From JAGXFP01 sp046484585 (GTDB taxonomy: Bacteria; Desulfobacterota; Desulfobulbia; Desulfobulbales; JAGXFP01): a DNA stretch of 31,851 nt. Under the pieces are notes generated by a model. The model ran no database searches and was not told the DNA's origin. It saw only the letters and a program-made list of their open reading frames with translations. Positions 1-6,797 of this stretch are shown here, piece by piece. The stretch's first letter is position 1. The number at the start of each line of letters is the position of its first letter. Position numbers and translations under genes: made by a program. The stretch is from contig JAWOIQ010000146.1 in assembly GCA_046484585.1 (NCBI GenBank), positions 1-31,851 of the forward strand, given 5' to 3'.

Positions 1-120
1 GGCAGCGGCTTCGCAAGCCTCGCCGATCCAGATGGCACCTACCGGCGCGATTGTCACCAGCAGGGCGATACTAAACTGGCGCGCCTGCAACCGGATGACT
101 GCCCTATGACTCTGAATCAT
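1..120 (-). CDS. Possible 5' end of a truncated exported protein
   Basis: An open frame enters from the window edge on the minus strand and begins at an ATG at 118-120, with a second in-frame ATG at 142-144. The first 40 residues have a basic start (residues such as H5, R6, R10 and R14) followed by a hydrophobic stretch FSIALLVTIAPVGAIWIG, which resembles a signal peptide. No good ribosome binding site precedes either ATG. The plus strand is also open from base 1 to a TAA at 175-177, so the coding strand is not certain. No family is recognised. Confidence 0.3.
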   Translation of the reverse strand, partial: MIQSHRAVIRLQARQFSIALLVTIAPVGAIWIGEACEAAA

Positions 121-263
121 TTTATGACAGCAAACCAATACCATAAGACAAGACAGAAAGTTGAGGTATTCGGCTAAAGATGCTTACGGCAGAAACCGGG
201 AATGGGATGCGGGATAAGACGGCTTGCAATTCGGGGGGGCGGGTATTATCTTGTTTCCCTCTT

Positions 264-483
264 CCTGAATCCGTGACGGCTTCGTGAGGAAATTTACTTT
301 ATCAGTATGTAATTGCATCAAATAATCGTTTTTCCCTGGATCGCCATGGTTCACCCCGTCGCCCTGCGGGGCGCCCGATAACGGCGCAACTGCCGCGTTG
401 GCAACTCGTTGATATACCATAAATATTATCAACATCGTTGCCGCCTTGCATCTGCACCGTTCTCGAACGCTTACGGATTCAGG
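264..483. mobile_element. MITE-like element, copy 1 (220 bp)
   Basis: The element begins CCTGAATCCGTGACGGCT and ends CGCTTACGGATTCAGG, giving imperfect 13-14 bp terminal inverted repeats. The flanks CTCTT (259-263) and CTTTT (484-488) could be a decayed 5-bp target duplication (4 of 5 bases agree). It contains a hairpin CGCCC-TGCG-GGGCG and a second stem GTTGATA/TATCAAC. It shares its ends and GC-rich core with the elements at 8587-8747 and 14051-14229, and more weakly with 4080-4279. No protein is encoded, so any movement would need a transposase from elsewhere. Its right end lies 44 bases before the cyclophilin start. Confidence 0.72.
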
Positions 484-527
484 CTTTTATAATCCGGCAA
501 AAAACTAAAAATTCTAAGGAGATAAAG

Positions 528-1040
528 ATGAGCGAGCAGAATGATTTAACCGCGGTTTTCGATACCGCTAAAGGCAAGATCAGGGTCAAGCTCTTTGCCG
601 ATCAGGTCCCTTACACGGTGGCCAACTTCGTTAATCTGGCCAATCGCGGTTTTTACAACGGCCTGAACTTCCACCGGGTCATTGCTGATTTCATGGTCCA
701 GGGCGGCTGCCCCGACGGTAACGGCATGGGCGGTCCCGGTTATACCTTCGCCGACGAATTCGACCCGGAGTTGCGGCACGATCGGCCCGGCATCCTCTCC
801 ATGGCCAATGCCGGCCCCGGTACCAACGGCAGCCAGTTCTTTATCACCCATGTGCCGACCGCCTGGCTGGACGGCAAGCATGCGGTCTTCGGCGCGGTCG
901 AAGCGGACACCGATCAGGAGGTGGTCAACGCCATCGCCAAGGGAGACGCTCTTAATTCGGTTACCATCGAGGGCGATACCGCGCCTCTTATGGATAAATG
1001 CGCCGATAAGATTGCCGAATGGAACAAGGTGCTTGGTTAA
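528..1040 (+). CDS. Cyclophilin-type peptidyl-prolyl cis-trans isomerase
   Basis: This 170-residue protein catalyses cis-trans isomerisation of Xaa-Pro bonds during protein folding. It is a single compact cyclophilin domain. Visible signatures are FHRVI with catalytic Arg at residue 50, FMVQGG (55-60), GSQFFI (101-106), and AWLDGKH (112-118), which retains the Trp of the cyclosporin pocket and the following His. It has no signal peptide, so it is probably cytoplasmic (PpiB-like). The ATG at 528 is chosen because AAGGAG lies about seven bases upstream; an in-frame upstream extension to 438 would begin inside the mobile element and has no such site. A TATAAT at 488-493 sits just outside the element's right end, but no convincing -35 box accompanies it. 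The gene converges with ygiQ, and only a weak AATCC/GGATT hairpin without a T-run separates them. Confidence 0.95.
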   Translation: MSEQNDLTAVFDTAKGKIRVKLFADQVPYTVANFVNLANRGFYNGLNFHRVIADFMVQGGCPDGNGMGGPGYTFADEFDPELRHDRPGILSMANAGPGTNGSQFFITHVPTAWLDGKHAVFGAVEADTDQEVVNAIAKGDALNSVTIEGDTAPLMDKCADKIAEWNKVLG

Positions 1041-1104
1041 GTTTGATGAGTTTGTAAAAACAATCCCCAAGGATTATTGAGCGCACTTCGAAGGGGTTTA
1101 CCTT

Positions 1105-2862
1105 TTAAGCCGGCCGGGTTTTTTTTAGGTCTTTTTTCGGGGTGGACTTTGGTTTGGCCTTGATGGTGATATCCTCCAGGACCTGCCGCTGCTTGCGGCG
1201 GGCGGTCGTTCCCCGGGCCACCGTGATCTTGTGGCCGTCCCTGTCGAGTCCGGTCACATACATGGCGGTGGAGATGGTGCCGGGGGTGGGGGTGAAGTCC
1301 TGAAACTGCCTGACTTCAAGTCCTAGTTTCTCCACCTTTTTTGCCAGCCTCTTCATATCCCCTTCAGAGCAGCCGGGATGGGAGGCGATGAAATAGGGCA
1401 CGAAGTGCAGGGGCCGGGACCCTGCCAGCTGCCGGCAAAGTTTGAGAAAATCCTCCAGCAGCCGGCCGCCCGGCTTGTGCATCAGGCGCAGCACCTCGTC
1501 CTCGGTGTGCTCCGGGGCGATCTTCATCGCCCCGGGCAGGTGGTGTTCGATCAATCGTTTCAGCAGTTTCGGGGTCTTCAGCAGCAGTTCCATGCGCAGG
1601 CCGGAGGAGATATGAAGATGCTTGACTCCGGCGATCTTTTCGCATCGGTCGAGCAGGGCCAGGAAGCGCTCTTCGTCGATTTCCAGATTTTTGCAGAGGT
1701 TCGGGAAAAAACAGTCGTGTTTCCGGCACTTTTCGACCCGGCATGAGGTGGCGAACAGGTTGGCCGTGGGGCCGCCGAGGTCGCTGATCGTTCCCCGGAA
1801 ATTGCCGGTTTCGGCGATTTCCCTGACCTCTTCGATAATCGATTCCAGTGAGCGGCTGGTTACCACTGCCCCCTGGTGGCGGGTGATGGCGCAAAACGCG
1901 CAATTGCCGGAGCAGCCCCGGACGATGGTCACCGAGTCCCTGACCATGCGCCAGGCCGGGATATCGCCGCTATCGGGATGGGCGGCACGCTGGAACGGCA
2001 AATTGTAGAGGCGGTCCAGTGTTGGTGTTTCCAGTGGCGGCGCGGGCCGGTTCTGCCAGACGTGCATGGCCTGCTGTTTCTGGCAGAGAGGCTGGCCGGA
2101 CATGGCCCGGGCCTCTTTATCGATGGCCAGCTCGGCGGCCATGAAGGCGGCGGGGTTTTCCTCTATTTCCGACCAGGAAGGTAAGAGCAGAGGGGCTTCG
2201 CTGCGCGCGCGCTGCCGGTATTCTTTTTCGGTTAACCGTTCGCAGGTGCCGGGGATTCCGGACAGGGGCTGGTCGTCGGCCAGGCGCTCGGCGATGGTCA
2301 GGATGGCCTGCTCGGCCATGCCGTAGACCAGCAGGTCCGCCTTGGCATCGGTAAGGACCGAGGCCCGGAGCCGGGCCTGCTGATAGTCGTAATGGACAAA
2401 GCGCCGCAGGGATGCTTCCAGGCCTCCCAGGATGATCGGCACTCCCGGGAAGGCTTCCCTGGCCAGGGCGCCGTAGCGGCTGGCGGCCCGATCGGGCCGG
2501 CGCCTTTCCCGGCGGGATTTAATCCTGCCGAAATAGGGGTTGCCCCCGGGTGAATAGGAGTCCTGATCGCGCACCTTGCCGCTGCCGGTATAGTTGGCGA
2601 CGATCGAGTCGAGATTGCCGCCGGTGATGCCGAAGAACAGCCGTGGCTCCCCGAATTGCCGGAAGTCGCGGCTGTCCTGATGGCGGGGCTGGGCCAGGAT
2701 CGCAACCTTGTAGCCGTGGGCCTCAAGCCAGCGGCCGATCAGGGAGACGCCGAAGGAGGGATGGTCGACATAGGCATCGCCGGTGACCAGCACTACATCG
2801 GGACGGTCCCAGCCCCGGGCGAGCATCTCCCGGCGACTGGCGGGTAAAAAGTTGTGGTTCAT
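1105..2862 (-). CDS. ygiQ: YgiQ family radical SAM protein (UPF0313)
   Basis: This 585-residue cytoplasmic protein belongs to the YgiQ/UPF0313 family of radical SAM enzymes, whose substrate is not established. The N-terminal half (about 20-200) carries the family's typical B12-binding-like region, including VVLVTGDAYVDHPSFG and IILGGLEASLRRF. The radical SAM core follows, with the cluster-binding motif GCSGNCAFC at 316-324 (Cys 317, 321, 324, the CxxxCxxC spacing usual for this family). A second group of cysteines follows at about 370-395 (SCRVEKCRKHDCFFPNLC). HISSGLR, MKIAPEHT and FTPTPGT are further family motifs. The C-terminus is a Lys-rich tail. Length is slightly below the roughly 600-740 residues common in the family. 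The ATG at 2860-2862 has only a weak, distant AGGA upstream. It is transcribed divergently from nothing: the upstream diguanylate cyclase lies on the same strand 96 bases away. Confidence 0.95.
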   Translation of the reverse strand: MNHNFLPASRREMLARGWDRPDVVLVTGDAYVDHPSFGVSLIGRWLEAHGYKVAILAQPRHQDSRDFRQFGEPRLFFGITGGNLDSIVANYTGSGKVRDQDSYSPGGNPYFGRIKSRRERRRPDRAASRYGALAREAFPGVPIILGGLEASLRRFVHYDYQQARLRASVLTDAKADLLVYGMAEQAILTIAERLADDQPLSGIPGTCERLTEKEYRQRARSEAPLLLPSWSEIEENPAAFMAAELAIDKEARAMSGQPLCQKQQAMHVWQNRPAPPLETPTLDRLYNLPFQRAAHPDSGDIPAWRMVRDSVTIVRGCSGNCAFCAITRHQGAVVTSRSLESIIEEVREIAETGNFRGTISDLGGPTANLFATSCRVEKCRKHDCFFPNLCKNLEIDEERFLALLDRCEKIAGVKHLHISSGLRMELLLKTPKLLKRLIEHHLPGAMKIAPEHTEDEVLRLMHKPGGRLLEDFLKLCRQLAGSRPLHFVPYFIASHPGCSEGDMKRLAKKVEKLGLEVRQFQDFTPTPGTISTAMYVTGLDRDGHKITVARGTTARRKQRQVLEDITIKAKPKSTPKKDLKKTRPA

Positions 2863-2883
2863 TGCGGGCGGTTGGTCCTGGGA

Positions 2884-2895
2884 GATTGGCCAATC
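2884..2895. promoter_or_regulatory. Perfect 12-bp palindrome upstream of ygiQ
   Basis: GATTGGCCAATC is a perfect palindrome lying about 21 bases upstream of the ygiQ start, in the 96-base gap behind the diguanylate cyclase gene. A second short inverted repeat, TAACC/GGTTA, follows at 2906-2922. The form and position suggest an operator, but no regulator can be named. It could also be chance. Confidence 0.25.
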
Positions 2896-2958
2896 ATGGG
2901 CGGCTTAACCCGTGACTGGTTACATTTTCCCGGCTGTTTCCGGGGCGGGAGCAACTGG

Positions 2959-3942
2959 TCAGATATGGCTGTACAGGCCGGCGGTCTGCTTCTCTTTTTT
3001 ACTCCGGTACATCAGTTTATCGGCCTTGATCATCAGGTCGTCAATCGAATATGAGCGGCGGTGATCGCAGAAAACGGTGCCGGTACTCAGCATGACTTTG
3101 AATTTCCGGCCCGGTCGCTTATTTGCCTCGACGATGTTCTTTTCCAGCCGGGCCATGACCGTCTTCCCGGTTTTTCTGGTGTTATTGTCGGTCACCAGGA
3201 CGATAAACTCGTCGCCGCCGACCCGGCCGAGCAGATCCGCCTCCCGGAAGGTTTTTTTGAGAATCGCCGCGGTCTCCATCAGGGCAATGTCACCGATCTG
3301 GTGGCCCAGGTTGTCGTTGATCCACTTCATGTTGTCGAAATCGGCGAAGAGCAGGAAGATGTTTTCCTTGTTGCGGTAAGCGATTTTCAGCTCCCGGGCG
3401 GCCATGCCCATGAATCCGCGCCGGTTGAAGAGGTCGGTCAATTCGTCTGTGATCGATACCCTGTGAAGCTGGGCTTCGTAATTCTTCCGTTCGGTAATGT
3501 CGTGCATGAACAGGTTGAACTCCTGCCGGCCGCCGACCCTGGTCAGGGATACTGCCAGTTCGACCGGCACCTCCAGCTCGTCCTTGTAAAGGATGGTGGT
3601 TTCGATCCTTTTGCCGAAGTTAAGACCGTGGTCGCCGTTCAGGACCTTCTCAAGCAGACCCTGATGTTTTTCCCGGTATCGTGCCGGCATGATCGAAAAG
3701 ATCGGTTTGCCGATAATATCGTCCCGGCCCCAGCCGCAGAGCAGTTCGGCCTGGCTGGGCCATTCGACGATCAGGCCGCGGTCGTTGACCACGACTATGG
3801 CGTGGGTGGCTGATTCGAGAATGGTTTTCAGGCGGACTCGATCTCTTTCGAGCCGGACCATCTTTCTGGCCTGGACCTCCAGGTTGTTTTCGAGTTCATT
3901 TATCTTATTCTCAAGATCACTGTAACTGGGCTTGCTGACCAC
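2959..3942 (-). CDS. PAS-GGDEF diguanylate cyclase
   Basis: This protein should make cyclic-di-GMP from two GTP. Numbering from the TTG at 3948: an N-terminal coiled coil (about 8-45), a PAS sensor domain (about 42-155, ending in the PAC-like HDITERK), and a GGDEF domain (about 160-325). The active site VGGDEF (243-248) is intact, and a product-inhibition I-site RxxD (READ, 235-238) sits exactly five residues before it. FADFDNMKWINDNLGH is the usual metal/substrate region. There is no signal peptide or membrane segment, so it is cytoplasmic. A TAA precedes the frame, leaving TTG at 3948 or GTG at 3942 as starts; GTG is preferred because GGGGA lies about seven bases upstream. It has its own promoter (4042-4070). 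The c-di-GMP riboswitch at 15682-15774 makes it a candidate source of that signal. Confidence 0.93.
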   Translation of the reverse strand: MVSKPSYSDLENKINELENNLEVQARKMVRLERDRVRLKTILESATHAIVVVNDRGLIVEWPSQAELLCGWGRDDIIGKPIFSIMPARYREKHQGLLEKVLNGDHGLNFGKRIETTILYKDELEVPVELAVSLTRVGGRQEFNLFMHDITERKNYEAQLHRVSITDELTDLFNRRGFMGMAARELKIAYRNKENIFLLFADFDNMKWINDNLGHQIGDIALMETAAILKKTFREADLLGRVGGDEFIVLVTDNNTRKTGKTVMARLEKNIVEANKRPGRKFKVMLSTGTVFCDHRRSYSIDDLMIKADKLMYRSKKEKQTAGLYSHI

Positions 3943-3978
3943 TGGCAATTCCCCGGGGATGGTGGTGATTTAAGGTTT

Positions 3979-4042
3979 CCCTGTCCTTTGAACATCCGTC
4001 GCCTGGAATTTTATCTTCGATGTTAACTCCCTGTCCTTTCAA
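3979..4042. repeat. Paired 14-bp direct repeat in the diguanylate cyclase promoter
   Basis: CCCTGTCCTTTGAA (3979-3992) and CCCTGTCCTTTCAA (4029-4042) agree at 13 of 14 bases and are exactly 50 bp apart, about five helical turns. Copy two covers the expected transcription start and touches the -10 box; copy one lies in the untranslated leader. The spacing and position would suit two sites for a DNA-binding regulator on one face of the helix. The regulator is unknown. Confidence 0.45.
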
Positions 4043-4070
4043 TCCTATAGGTCTGCAAGACATTGGTCAA
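4042..4070 (-). promoter_or_regulatory. Sigma-70-type promoter of the diguanylate cyclase gene
   Basis: On the minus strand TTGACC (4065-4070) is followed after exactly 17 bases by TAGGAT (4042-4047), matching five and four bases of the consensus boxes. Transcription would start near 4035, giving a leader of roughly 95 bases. The degenerate mobile element at 4080-4279 ends ten bases upstream of the -35 box. Confidence 0.5.
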
Positions 4071-4079
4071 GCATATATT

Positions 4080-4279
4080 CCCGAATTCGCGAGAGTTCGG
4101 AACGAGTCATATGCCAGGGGGCGAGGATGTCGATCAAGCTGAGGCTATATCAATAAGTCCCCGGCAGGGCAGGCGGCTCGTTATCGGGCGTCCTGGAAGG
4201 AGGCGGGGTGATTTCTCCATTGCGATCAAGGAGACGGGCAAGCAAGTAAATTACAGGTTGTTATTGTCCGGCTGACAGG
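4080..4279. mobile_element. Degenerate MITE-like element, copy 4
   Basis: This stretch between the diguanylate cyclase and the HgdC-like gene aligns along most of its length with the reverse complement of copy 1. Shared blocks include the left end (CCCGAATTCGCGAG against CCTGAATCCGTAAG), then GTTCG, GAACG, GATGT, TATATCAA, CGTTATCGGGCG, GGCGGGGTGA and AAGTAAATT, in the same order and similar spacing. Termini are decayed and no target duplication is visible. The right end reaches into the last few codons of the HgdC-like gene. It explains an otherwise empty 310-base intergenic region; a 70-codon open frame here (4063-4275) looks spurious. Confidence 0.55.
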
Positions 4280-4920
4280 CGGTATGTTCTTTCCAGGCCG
4301 GCCAGTAAAACGAAACGCCCCAGGGGGACGACCTCGCAGGGCATGCTTTCGACGAACAGGCGGTTGTCGCAGAGACCGCCGGACAGGTAGATCTTGTCGG
4401 GGGAGCCGGCAAAGCGGTAGGCGTTTACGGCAATGCCTTTGACGAAGCTGGCCACCGCCTCGGCCTCGTCGGTGCCGGAGGTGATGGCGTCGAAGATATT
4501 ACTGATCCCCAAAACGCCGCAGGTCACCGAAAAAGTTTTGGCCGGGATCGGCAGTTTGTTGAAATCGAGGCCGTAATAGTTCTCCAGCAGTTCGATGGTA
4601 AAACCCATTGAGGCCCCGCATTCGGCGTTCCAGCCCATATCCTGCACTTTGCCGTCCCGGTAGTTGATGTATTTGATGTCGCGGCTGCCGCAGTCGAGAA
4701 GCAGGTAGCGCTCTTCGTCGATCAGGGACTCGCCGCCCCGGGCCAGGGCGATAAGTTCGTTGACATAGACCTCACTGAACCGCTTGCCGTTATGGCCGGT
4801 GGCGAGATCGACCTTGAGATCGCGCTTCAGCTCCTTGGTCGCCTTGATATAGGGGCGGGGGGACGGGATGTCCAGATCGAGAAATTTGGAATAGGAGGTG
4901 CCGAAATCAGCGAGAATCAT
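4261..4920 (-). CDS. HgdC/BcrA-type [4Fe-4S] ATPase (activase-like)
   Basis: This 219-residue protein resembles the BadF/BadG/BcrA/BcrD ATPase family. Members such as HgdC use ATP hydrolysis to push an electron onto a 2-hydroxyacyl-CoA dehydratase or a related iron-sulfur partner. The ASKHA phosphate loops are visible as DFGTSYSK (5-12) and LDCGSRDIKYI (75-85), and the adenosine motif as LSGGLCDN (179-186). The two cysteines that ligate the intersubunit cluster in HgdC correspond to NAEC (Cys101) and SVTC (Cys134), both kept, although the usual CAAGTG is CGASMG here. It is shorter than typical activases (about 255-270). Its ATG overlaps the stop of the HgdB-like gene by four bases (ATGA), so the two are probably made together. 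The true substrate is unknown. The last codons may derive from mobile element copy 4. Confidence 0.75.
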   Translation of the reverse strand: MILADFGTSYSKFLDLDIPSPRPYIKATKELKRDLKVDLATGHNGKRFSEVYVNELIALARGGESLIDEERYLLLDCGSRDIKYINYRDGKVQDMGWNAECGASMGFTIELLENYYGLDFNKLPIPAKTFSVTCGVLGISNIFDAITSGTDEAEAVASFVKGIAVNAYRFAGSPDKIYLSGGLCDNRLFVESMPCEVVPLGRFVLLAGLERTYRLSAGQ

Positions 4921-5708
4921 ATTTCAACCCCGGAAAGTTCCAGAAAGGCCTGGATCTTGGCTTTGGCGCTGCTGCCGGTGTTGACGTCGATGTCGAGATA
5001 AAGCGCGTGGGGATGCTTTTTGGCCAGAAGCCGGGCCAGGGCCGTCTTGGCACAGAAGGACTGGGCGAAAAACACGGTCGGGATCTCGGGATTGAATCGC
5101 GCCTCCAGAACGGAATCGGCCGGCGTCTTGTTTTCCATGCATCTGGTCCAGCCGTAGACATGGGTGGTGTCAGGAAAAAGGGCAAGGATCGAGAAGTCCC
5201 GGGGCGGCACCCCCCAGAAGCCCGCGGTCGGCCGGCAGGGGGGCGGGGGATTTTCCGGCAGCGCCGGCGATTTCACCCTTTCGGTAATGGCCAGAAATTT
5301 TTCGGTCATATCCATTTCGGCCAGGCAGAGCGGAGTGCCGAACGGTTTGCGGTCGTCATTAATGGAGCGGAGGATCGGAATGGGCAGGCTATCTTCCAGA
5401 ACGGCGGCCACATGCAGGGCTCCGTCGCATTTGCCCGGCCCCACATCGAGAATGATTGCGTCAAGGTCAAGATGCATGGCGTTCAAGACAACGGTTCGGA
5501 GGATCGCGCAGTAAACCCGGGGCAAGAGGGCAACAGTGCTTTCCATGTCCTCGACGACCAGCATGGCGTCGAGATCAAGGATTTCCACGCCGCGGCGATG
5601 CAGGATCCGGATGTGACGCAGCGATGGAACCCCGACGATCCCGACCTTTTTCAGGCCGGGGGCGCTCAGTACCCTGTCGATTTCCTTGTCCGGTGTTATC
5701 GCGTTCAT
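4917..5708 (-). CDS. HgdB-like cysteine-rich partner of the activase
   Basis: This 263-residue protein has no confident family by eye, but its position and C-terminus point to a small relative of 2-hydroxyacyl-CoA dehydratase subunits (HgdB/HgdD, PF06050). The C-terminal segment AKAKIQAFLEL resembles the typical ending of that family, and cysteines at 67, 94, 128, 158, 190 (WTRCMEN) and 219 (QSFCAK) could bind an iron-sulfur cluster. A Pro-rich linker (153-160) divides it into two halves. It is well below the roughly 370-480 residues of classical subunits. It lies 3 bases after lptG and overlaps the activase by four bases. Genuine dehydratases have two such subunits plus CoA-metabolism genes nearby; none is here, so it may be an uncharacterised ATP-dependent reductase. 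Confidence 0.55.
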   Translation of the reverse strand: MNAITPDKEIDRVLSAPGLKKVGIVGVPSLRHIRILHRRGVEILDLDAMLVVEDMESTVALLPRVYCAILRTVVLNAMHLDLDAIILDVGPGKCDGALHVAAVLEDSLPIPILRSINDDRKPFGTPLCLAEMDMTEKFLAITERVKSPALPENPPPPCRPTAGFWGVPPRDFSILALFPDTTHVYGWTRCMENKTPADSVLEARFNPEIPTVFFAQSFCAKTALARLLAKKHPHALYLDIDVNTGSSAKAKIQAFLELSGVEI

Positions 5709-5711
5709 AGA

Positions 5712-6797
5712 TCAGATCGGCTTGTTGCTCTGACTGTTGATCATCAGCAGGCCGAGGCTGCCGGTCAGGAGATGTACCGACCATGAGGCCACGGCGGAAT
5801 TGACCCCGTAGGCATTGATCATCGACTGGGCCGTGCTCCACCAGCCCCAGGCAAGAAAGGCCAGGACGCAGCTCATCGGCACGGCCAGGGAGAGATCCTG
5901 CCGCCAGCGCCGGCTGGAAATCAACAGCACCGGCAGCCCCAGCAGGACCAAGGGGATGCCAAGGAATATATAGGAAAGACGGCGATGAAGTTCTTCCCAG
6001 TCGGTAGAATCGGTGTCGTCATTCTCCAGCGCCTCTCGCAGGTGCTCGGAGATCGATTTTTCCTCACCTTTGTATTCAGGGATAAAAAACTCGCCTGGTT
6101 TATCCGGCAGCGAGATCTTCCGGGCGGTGAACTCTGTGATACTATAACGGTTGTTTTCGGTAACGGTTTTCATTCTGCCATTTTCCAACTGCCAGAAATT
6201 GTCTTGCCAAAGGGCTTTTTGGGCGGTGATCTGCAACGCCAGAGTGAAGTTCGCGTCCCAGACCAGGTAATTGAAATCGGTAAAAATGGTCTTGCCTTTC
6301 GGTGATCTCTCGAAGGAATAAATTCCTTCCTTGCCGTTATAGAAAACCCGCCCGTGACGGACGATCCCCTGGGCCTGGGTTTTTTTGACCTCCTCATACC
6401 AGATCCGGTTGGTTTCCCTGATGGTGTTCGGGACTATCCATTCGCCGGAAAGCAGGGCCAGCAGCGTGAAAAAGAGAGTGGCCATCAGGATGGGGGCGAA
6501 AATCTCCCTGATACTCATACCGCCTGATTCAAGGGCCATTATTTCCCGGTTCTGATTCATGACCCCCAAAGTGATTACTCCGGCAAGTAACAGGCAGACC
6601 GGCAGAAGCTGATCGATAATCAGCGGAATTTTAAGAAACAGGTATCGGGCCGTCATTCCGGCCGACTTGCCGGCTTCGGCAAAGTTGTCGATCTTTTCGA
6701 AAAAATCAACCAGCAGGTAAATGGTGACCAGGGAACCGATGACCAGAATCAGGTTTCGGGTGAACTGGGAGAATATATAACGATAAAGCAGATTCAT
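5712..6797 (-). CDS. lptG: LPS export ABC transporter permease LptG
   Basis: LptG is one of the two permeases of the LptB2FG complex, which extracts lipopolysaccharide from the inner membrane and feeds it to the LptC-LptA bridge. The 361 residues show the YjgP/YjgQ fold: three N-terminal membrane segments (about 14-33, 48-80, 100-120), a beta-rich periplasmic domain (about 125-270), and three C-terminal segments (about 272-358). The start MNLLYRYIFSQFTRNLILV and the N-terminal LLVDFFEKIDNF are typical of LptG rather than LptF. Its ATG overlaps the lptF stop by four bases, implying translational coupling. Length is normal. Confidence 0.93.
   Translation of the reverse strand: MNLLYRYIFSQFTRNLILVIGSLVTIYLLVDFFEKIDNFAEAGKSAGMTARYLFLKIPLIIDQLLPVCLLLAGVITLGVMNQNREIMALESGGMSIREIFAPILMATLFFTLLALLSGEWIVPNTIRETNRIWYEEVKKTQAQGIVRHGRVFYNGKEGIYSFERSPKGKTIFTDFNYLVWDANFTLALQITAQKALWQDNFWQLENGRMKTVTENNRYSITEFTARKISLPDKPGEFFIPEYKGEEKSISEHLREALENDDTDSTDWEELHRRLSYIFLGIPLVLLGLPVLLISSRRWRQDLSLAVPMSCVLAFLAWGWWSTAQSMINAYGVNSAVASWSVHLLTGSLGLLMINSQSNKPI

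Noticed and set aside
184..435. An 83-codon minus-strand frame before the cyclophilin gene
   Set aside because: Most of it lies inside mobile element copy 1 and it has no ribosome binding site or recognisable protein features.
546..1070. A 174-codon antisense frame over the cyclophilin gene
   Set aside because: Complement of well-conserved cyclophilin codons; no start signal.
1041..1104. Possible terminator between cyclophilin and ygiQ
   Set aside because: The only hairpin (AATCC-CCAA-GGATT) is short and has no following T-run on either strand.
4063..4275. A 70-codon plus-strand frame upstream of the HgdC-like gene
   Set aside because: It coincides with degenerate mobile element copy 4, and its translation is a shuffled Arg/Gly-rich sequence.
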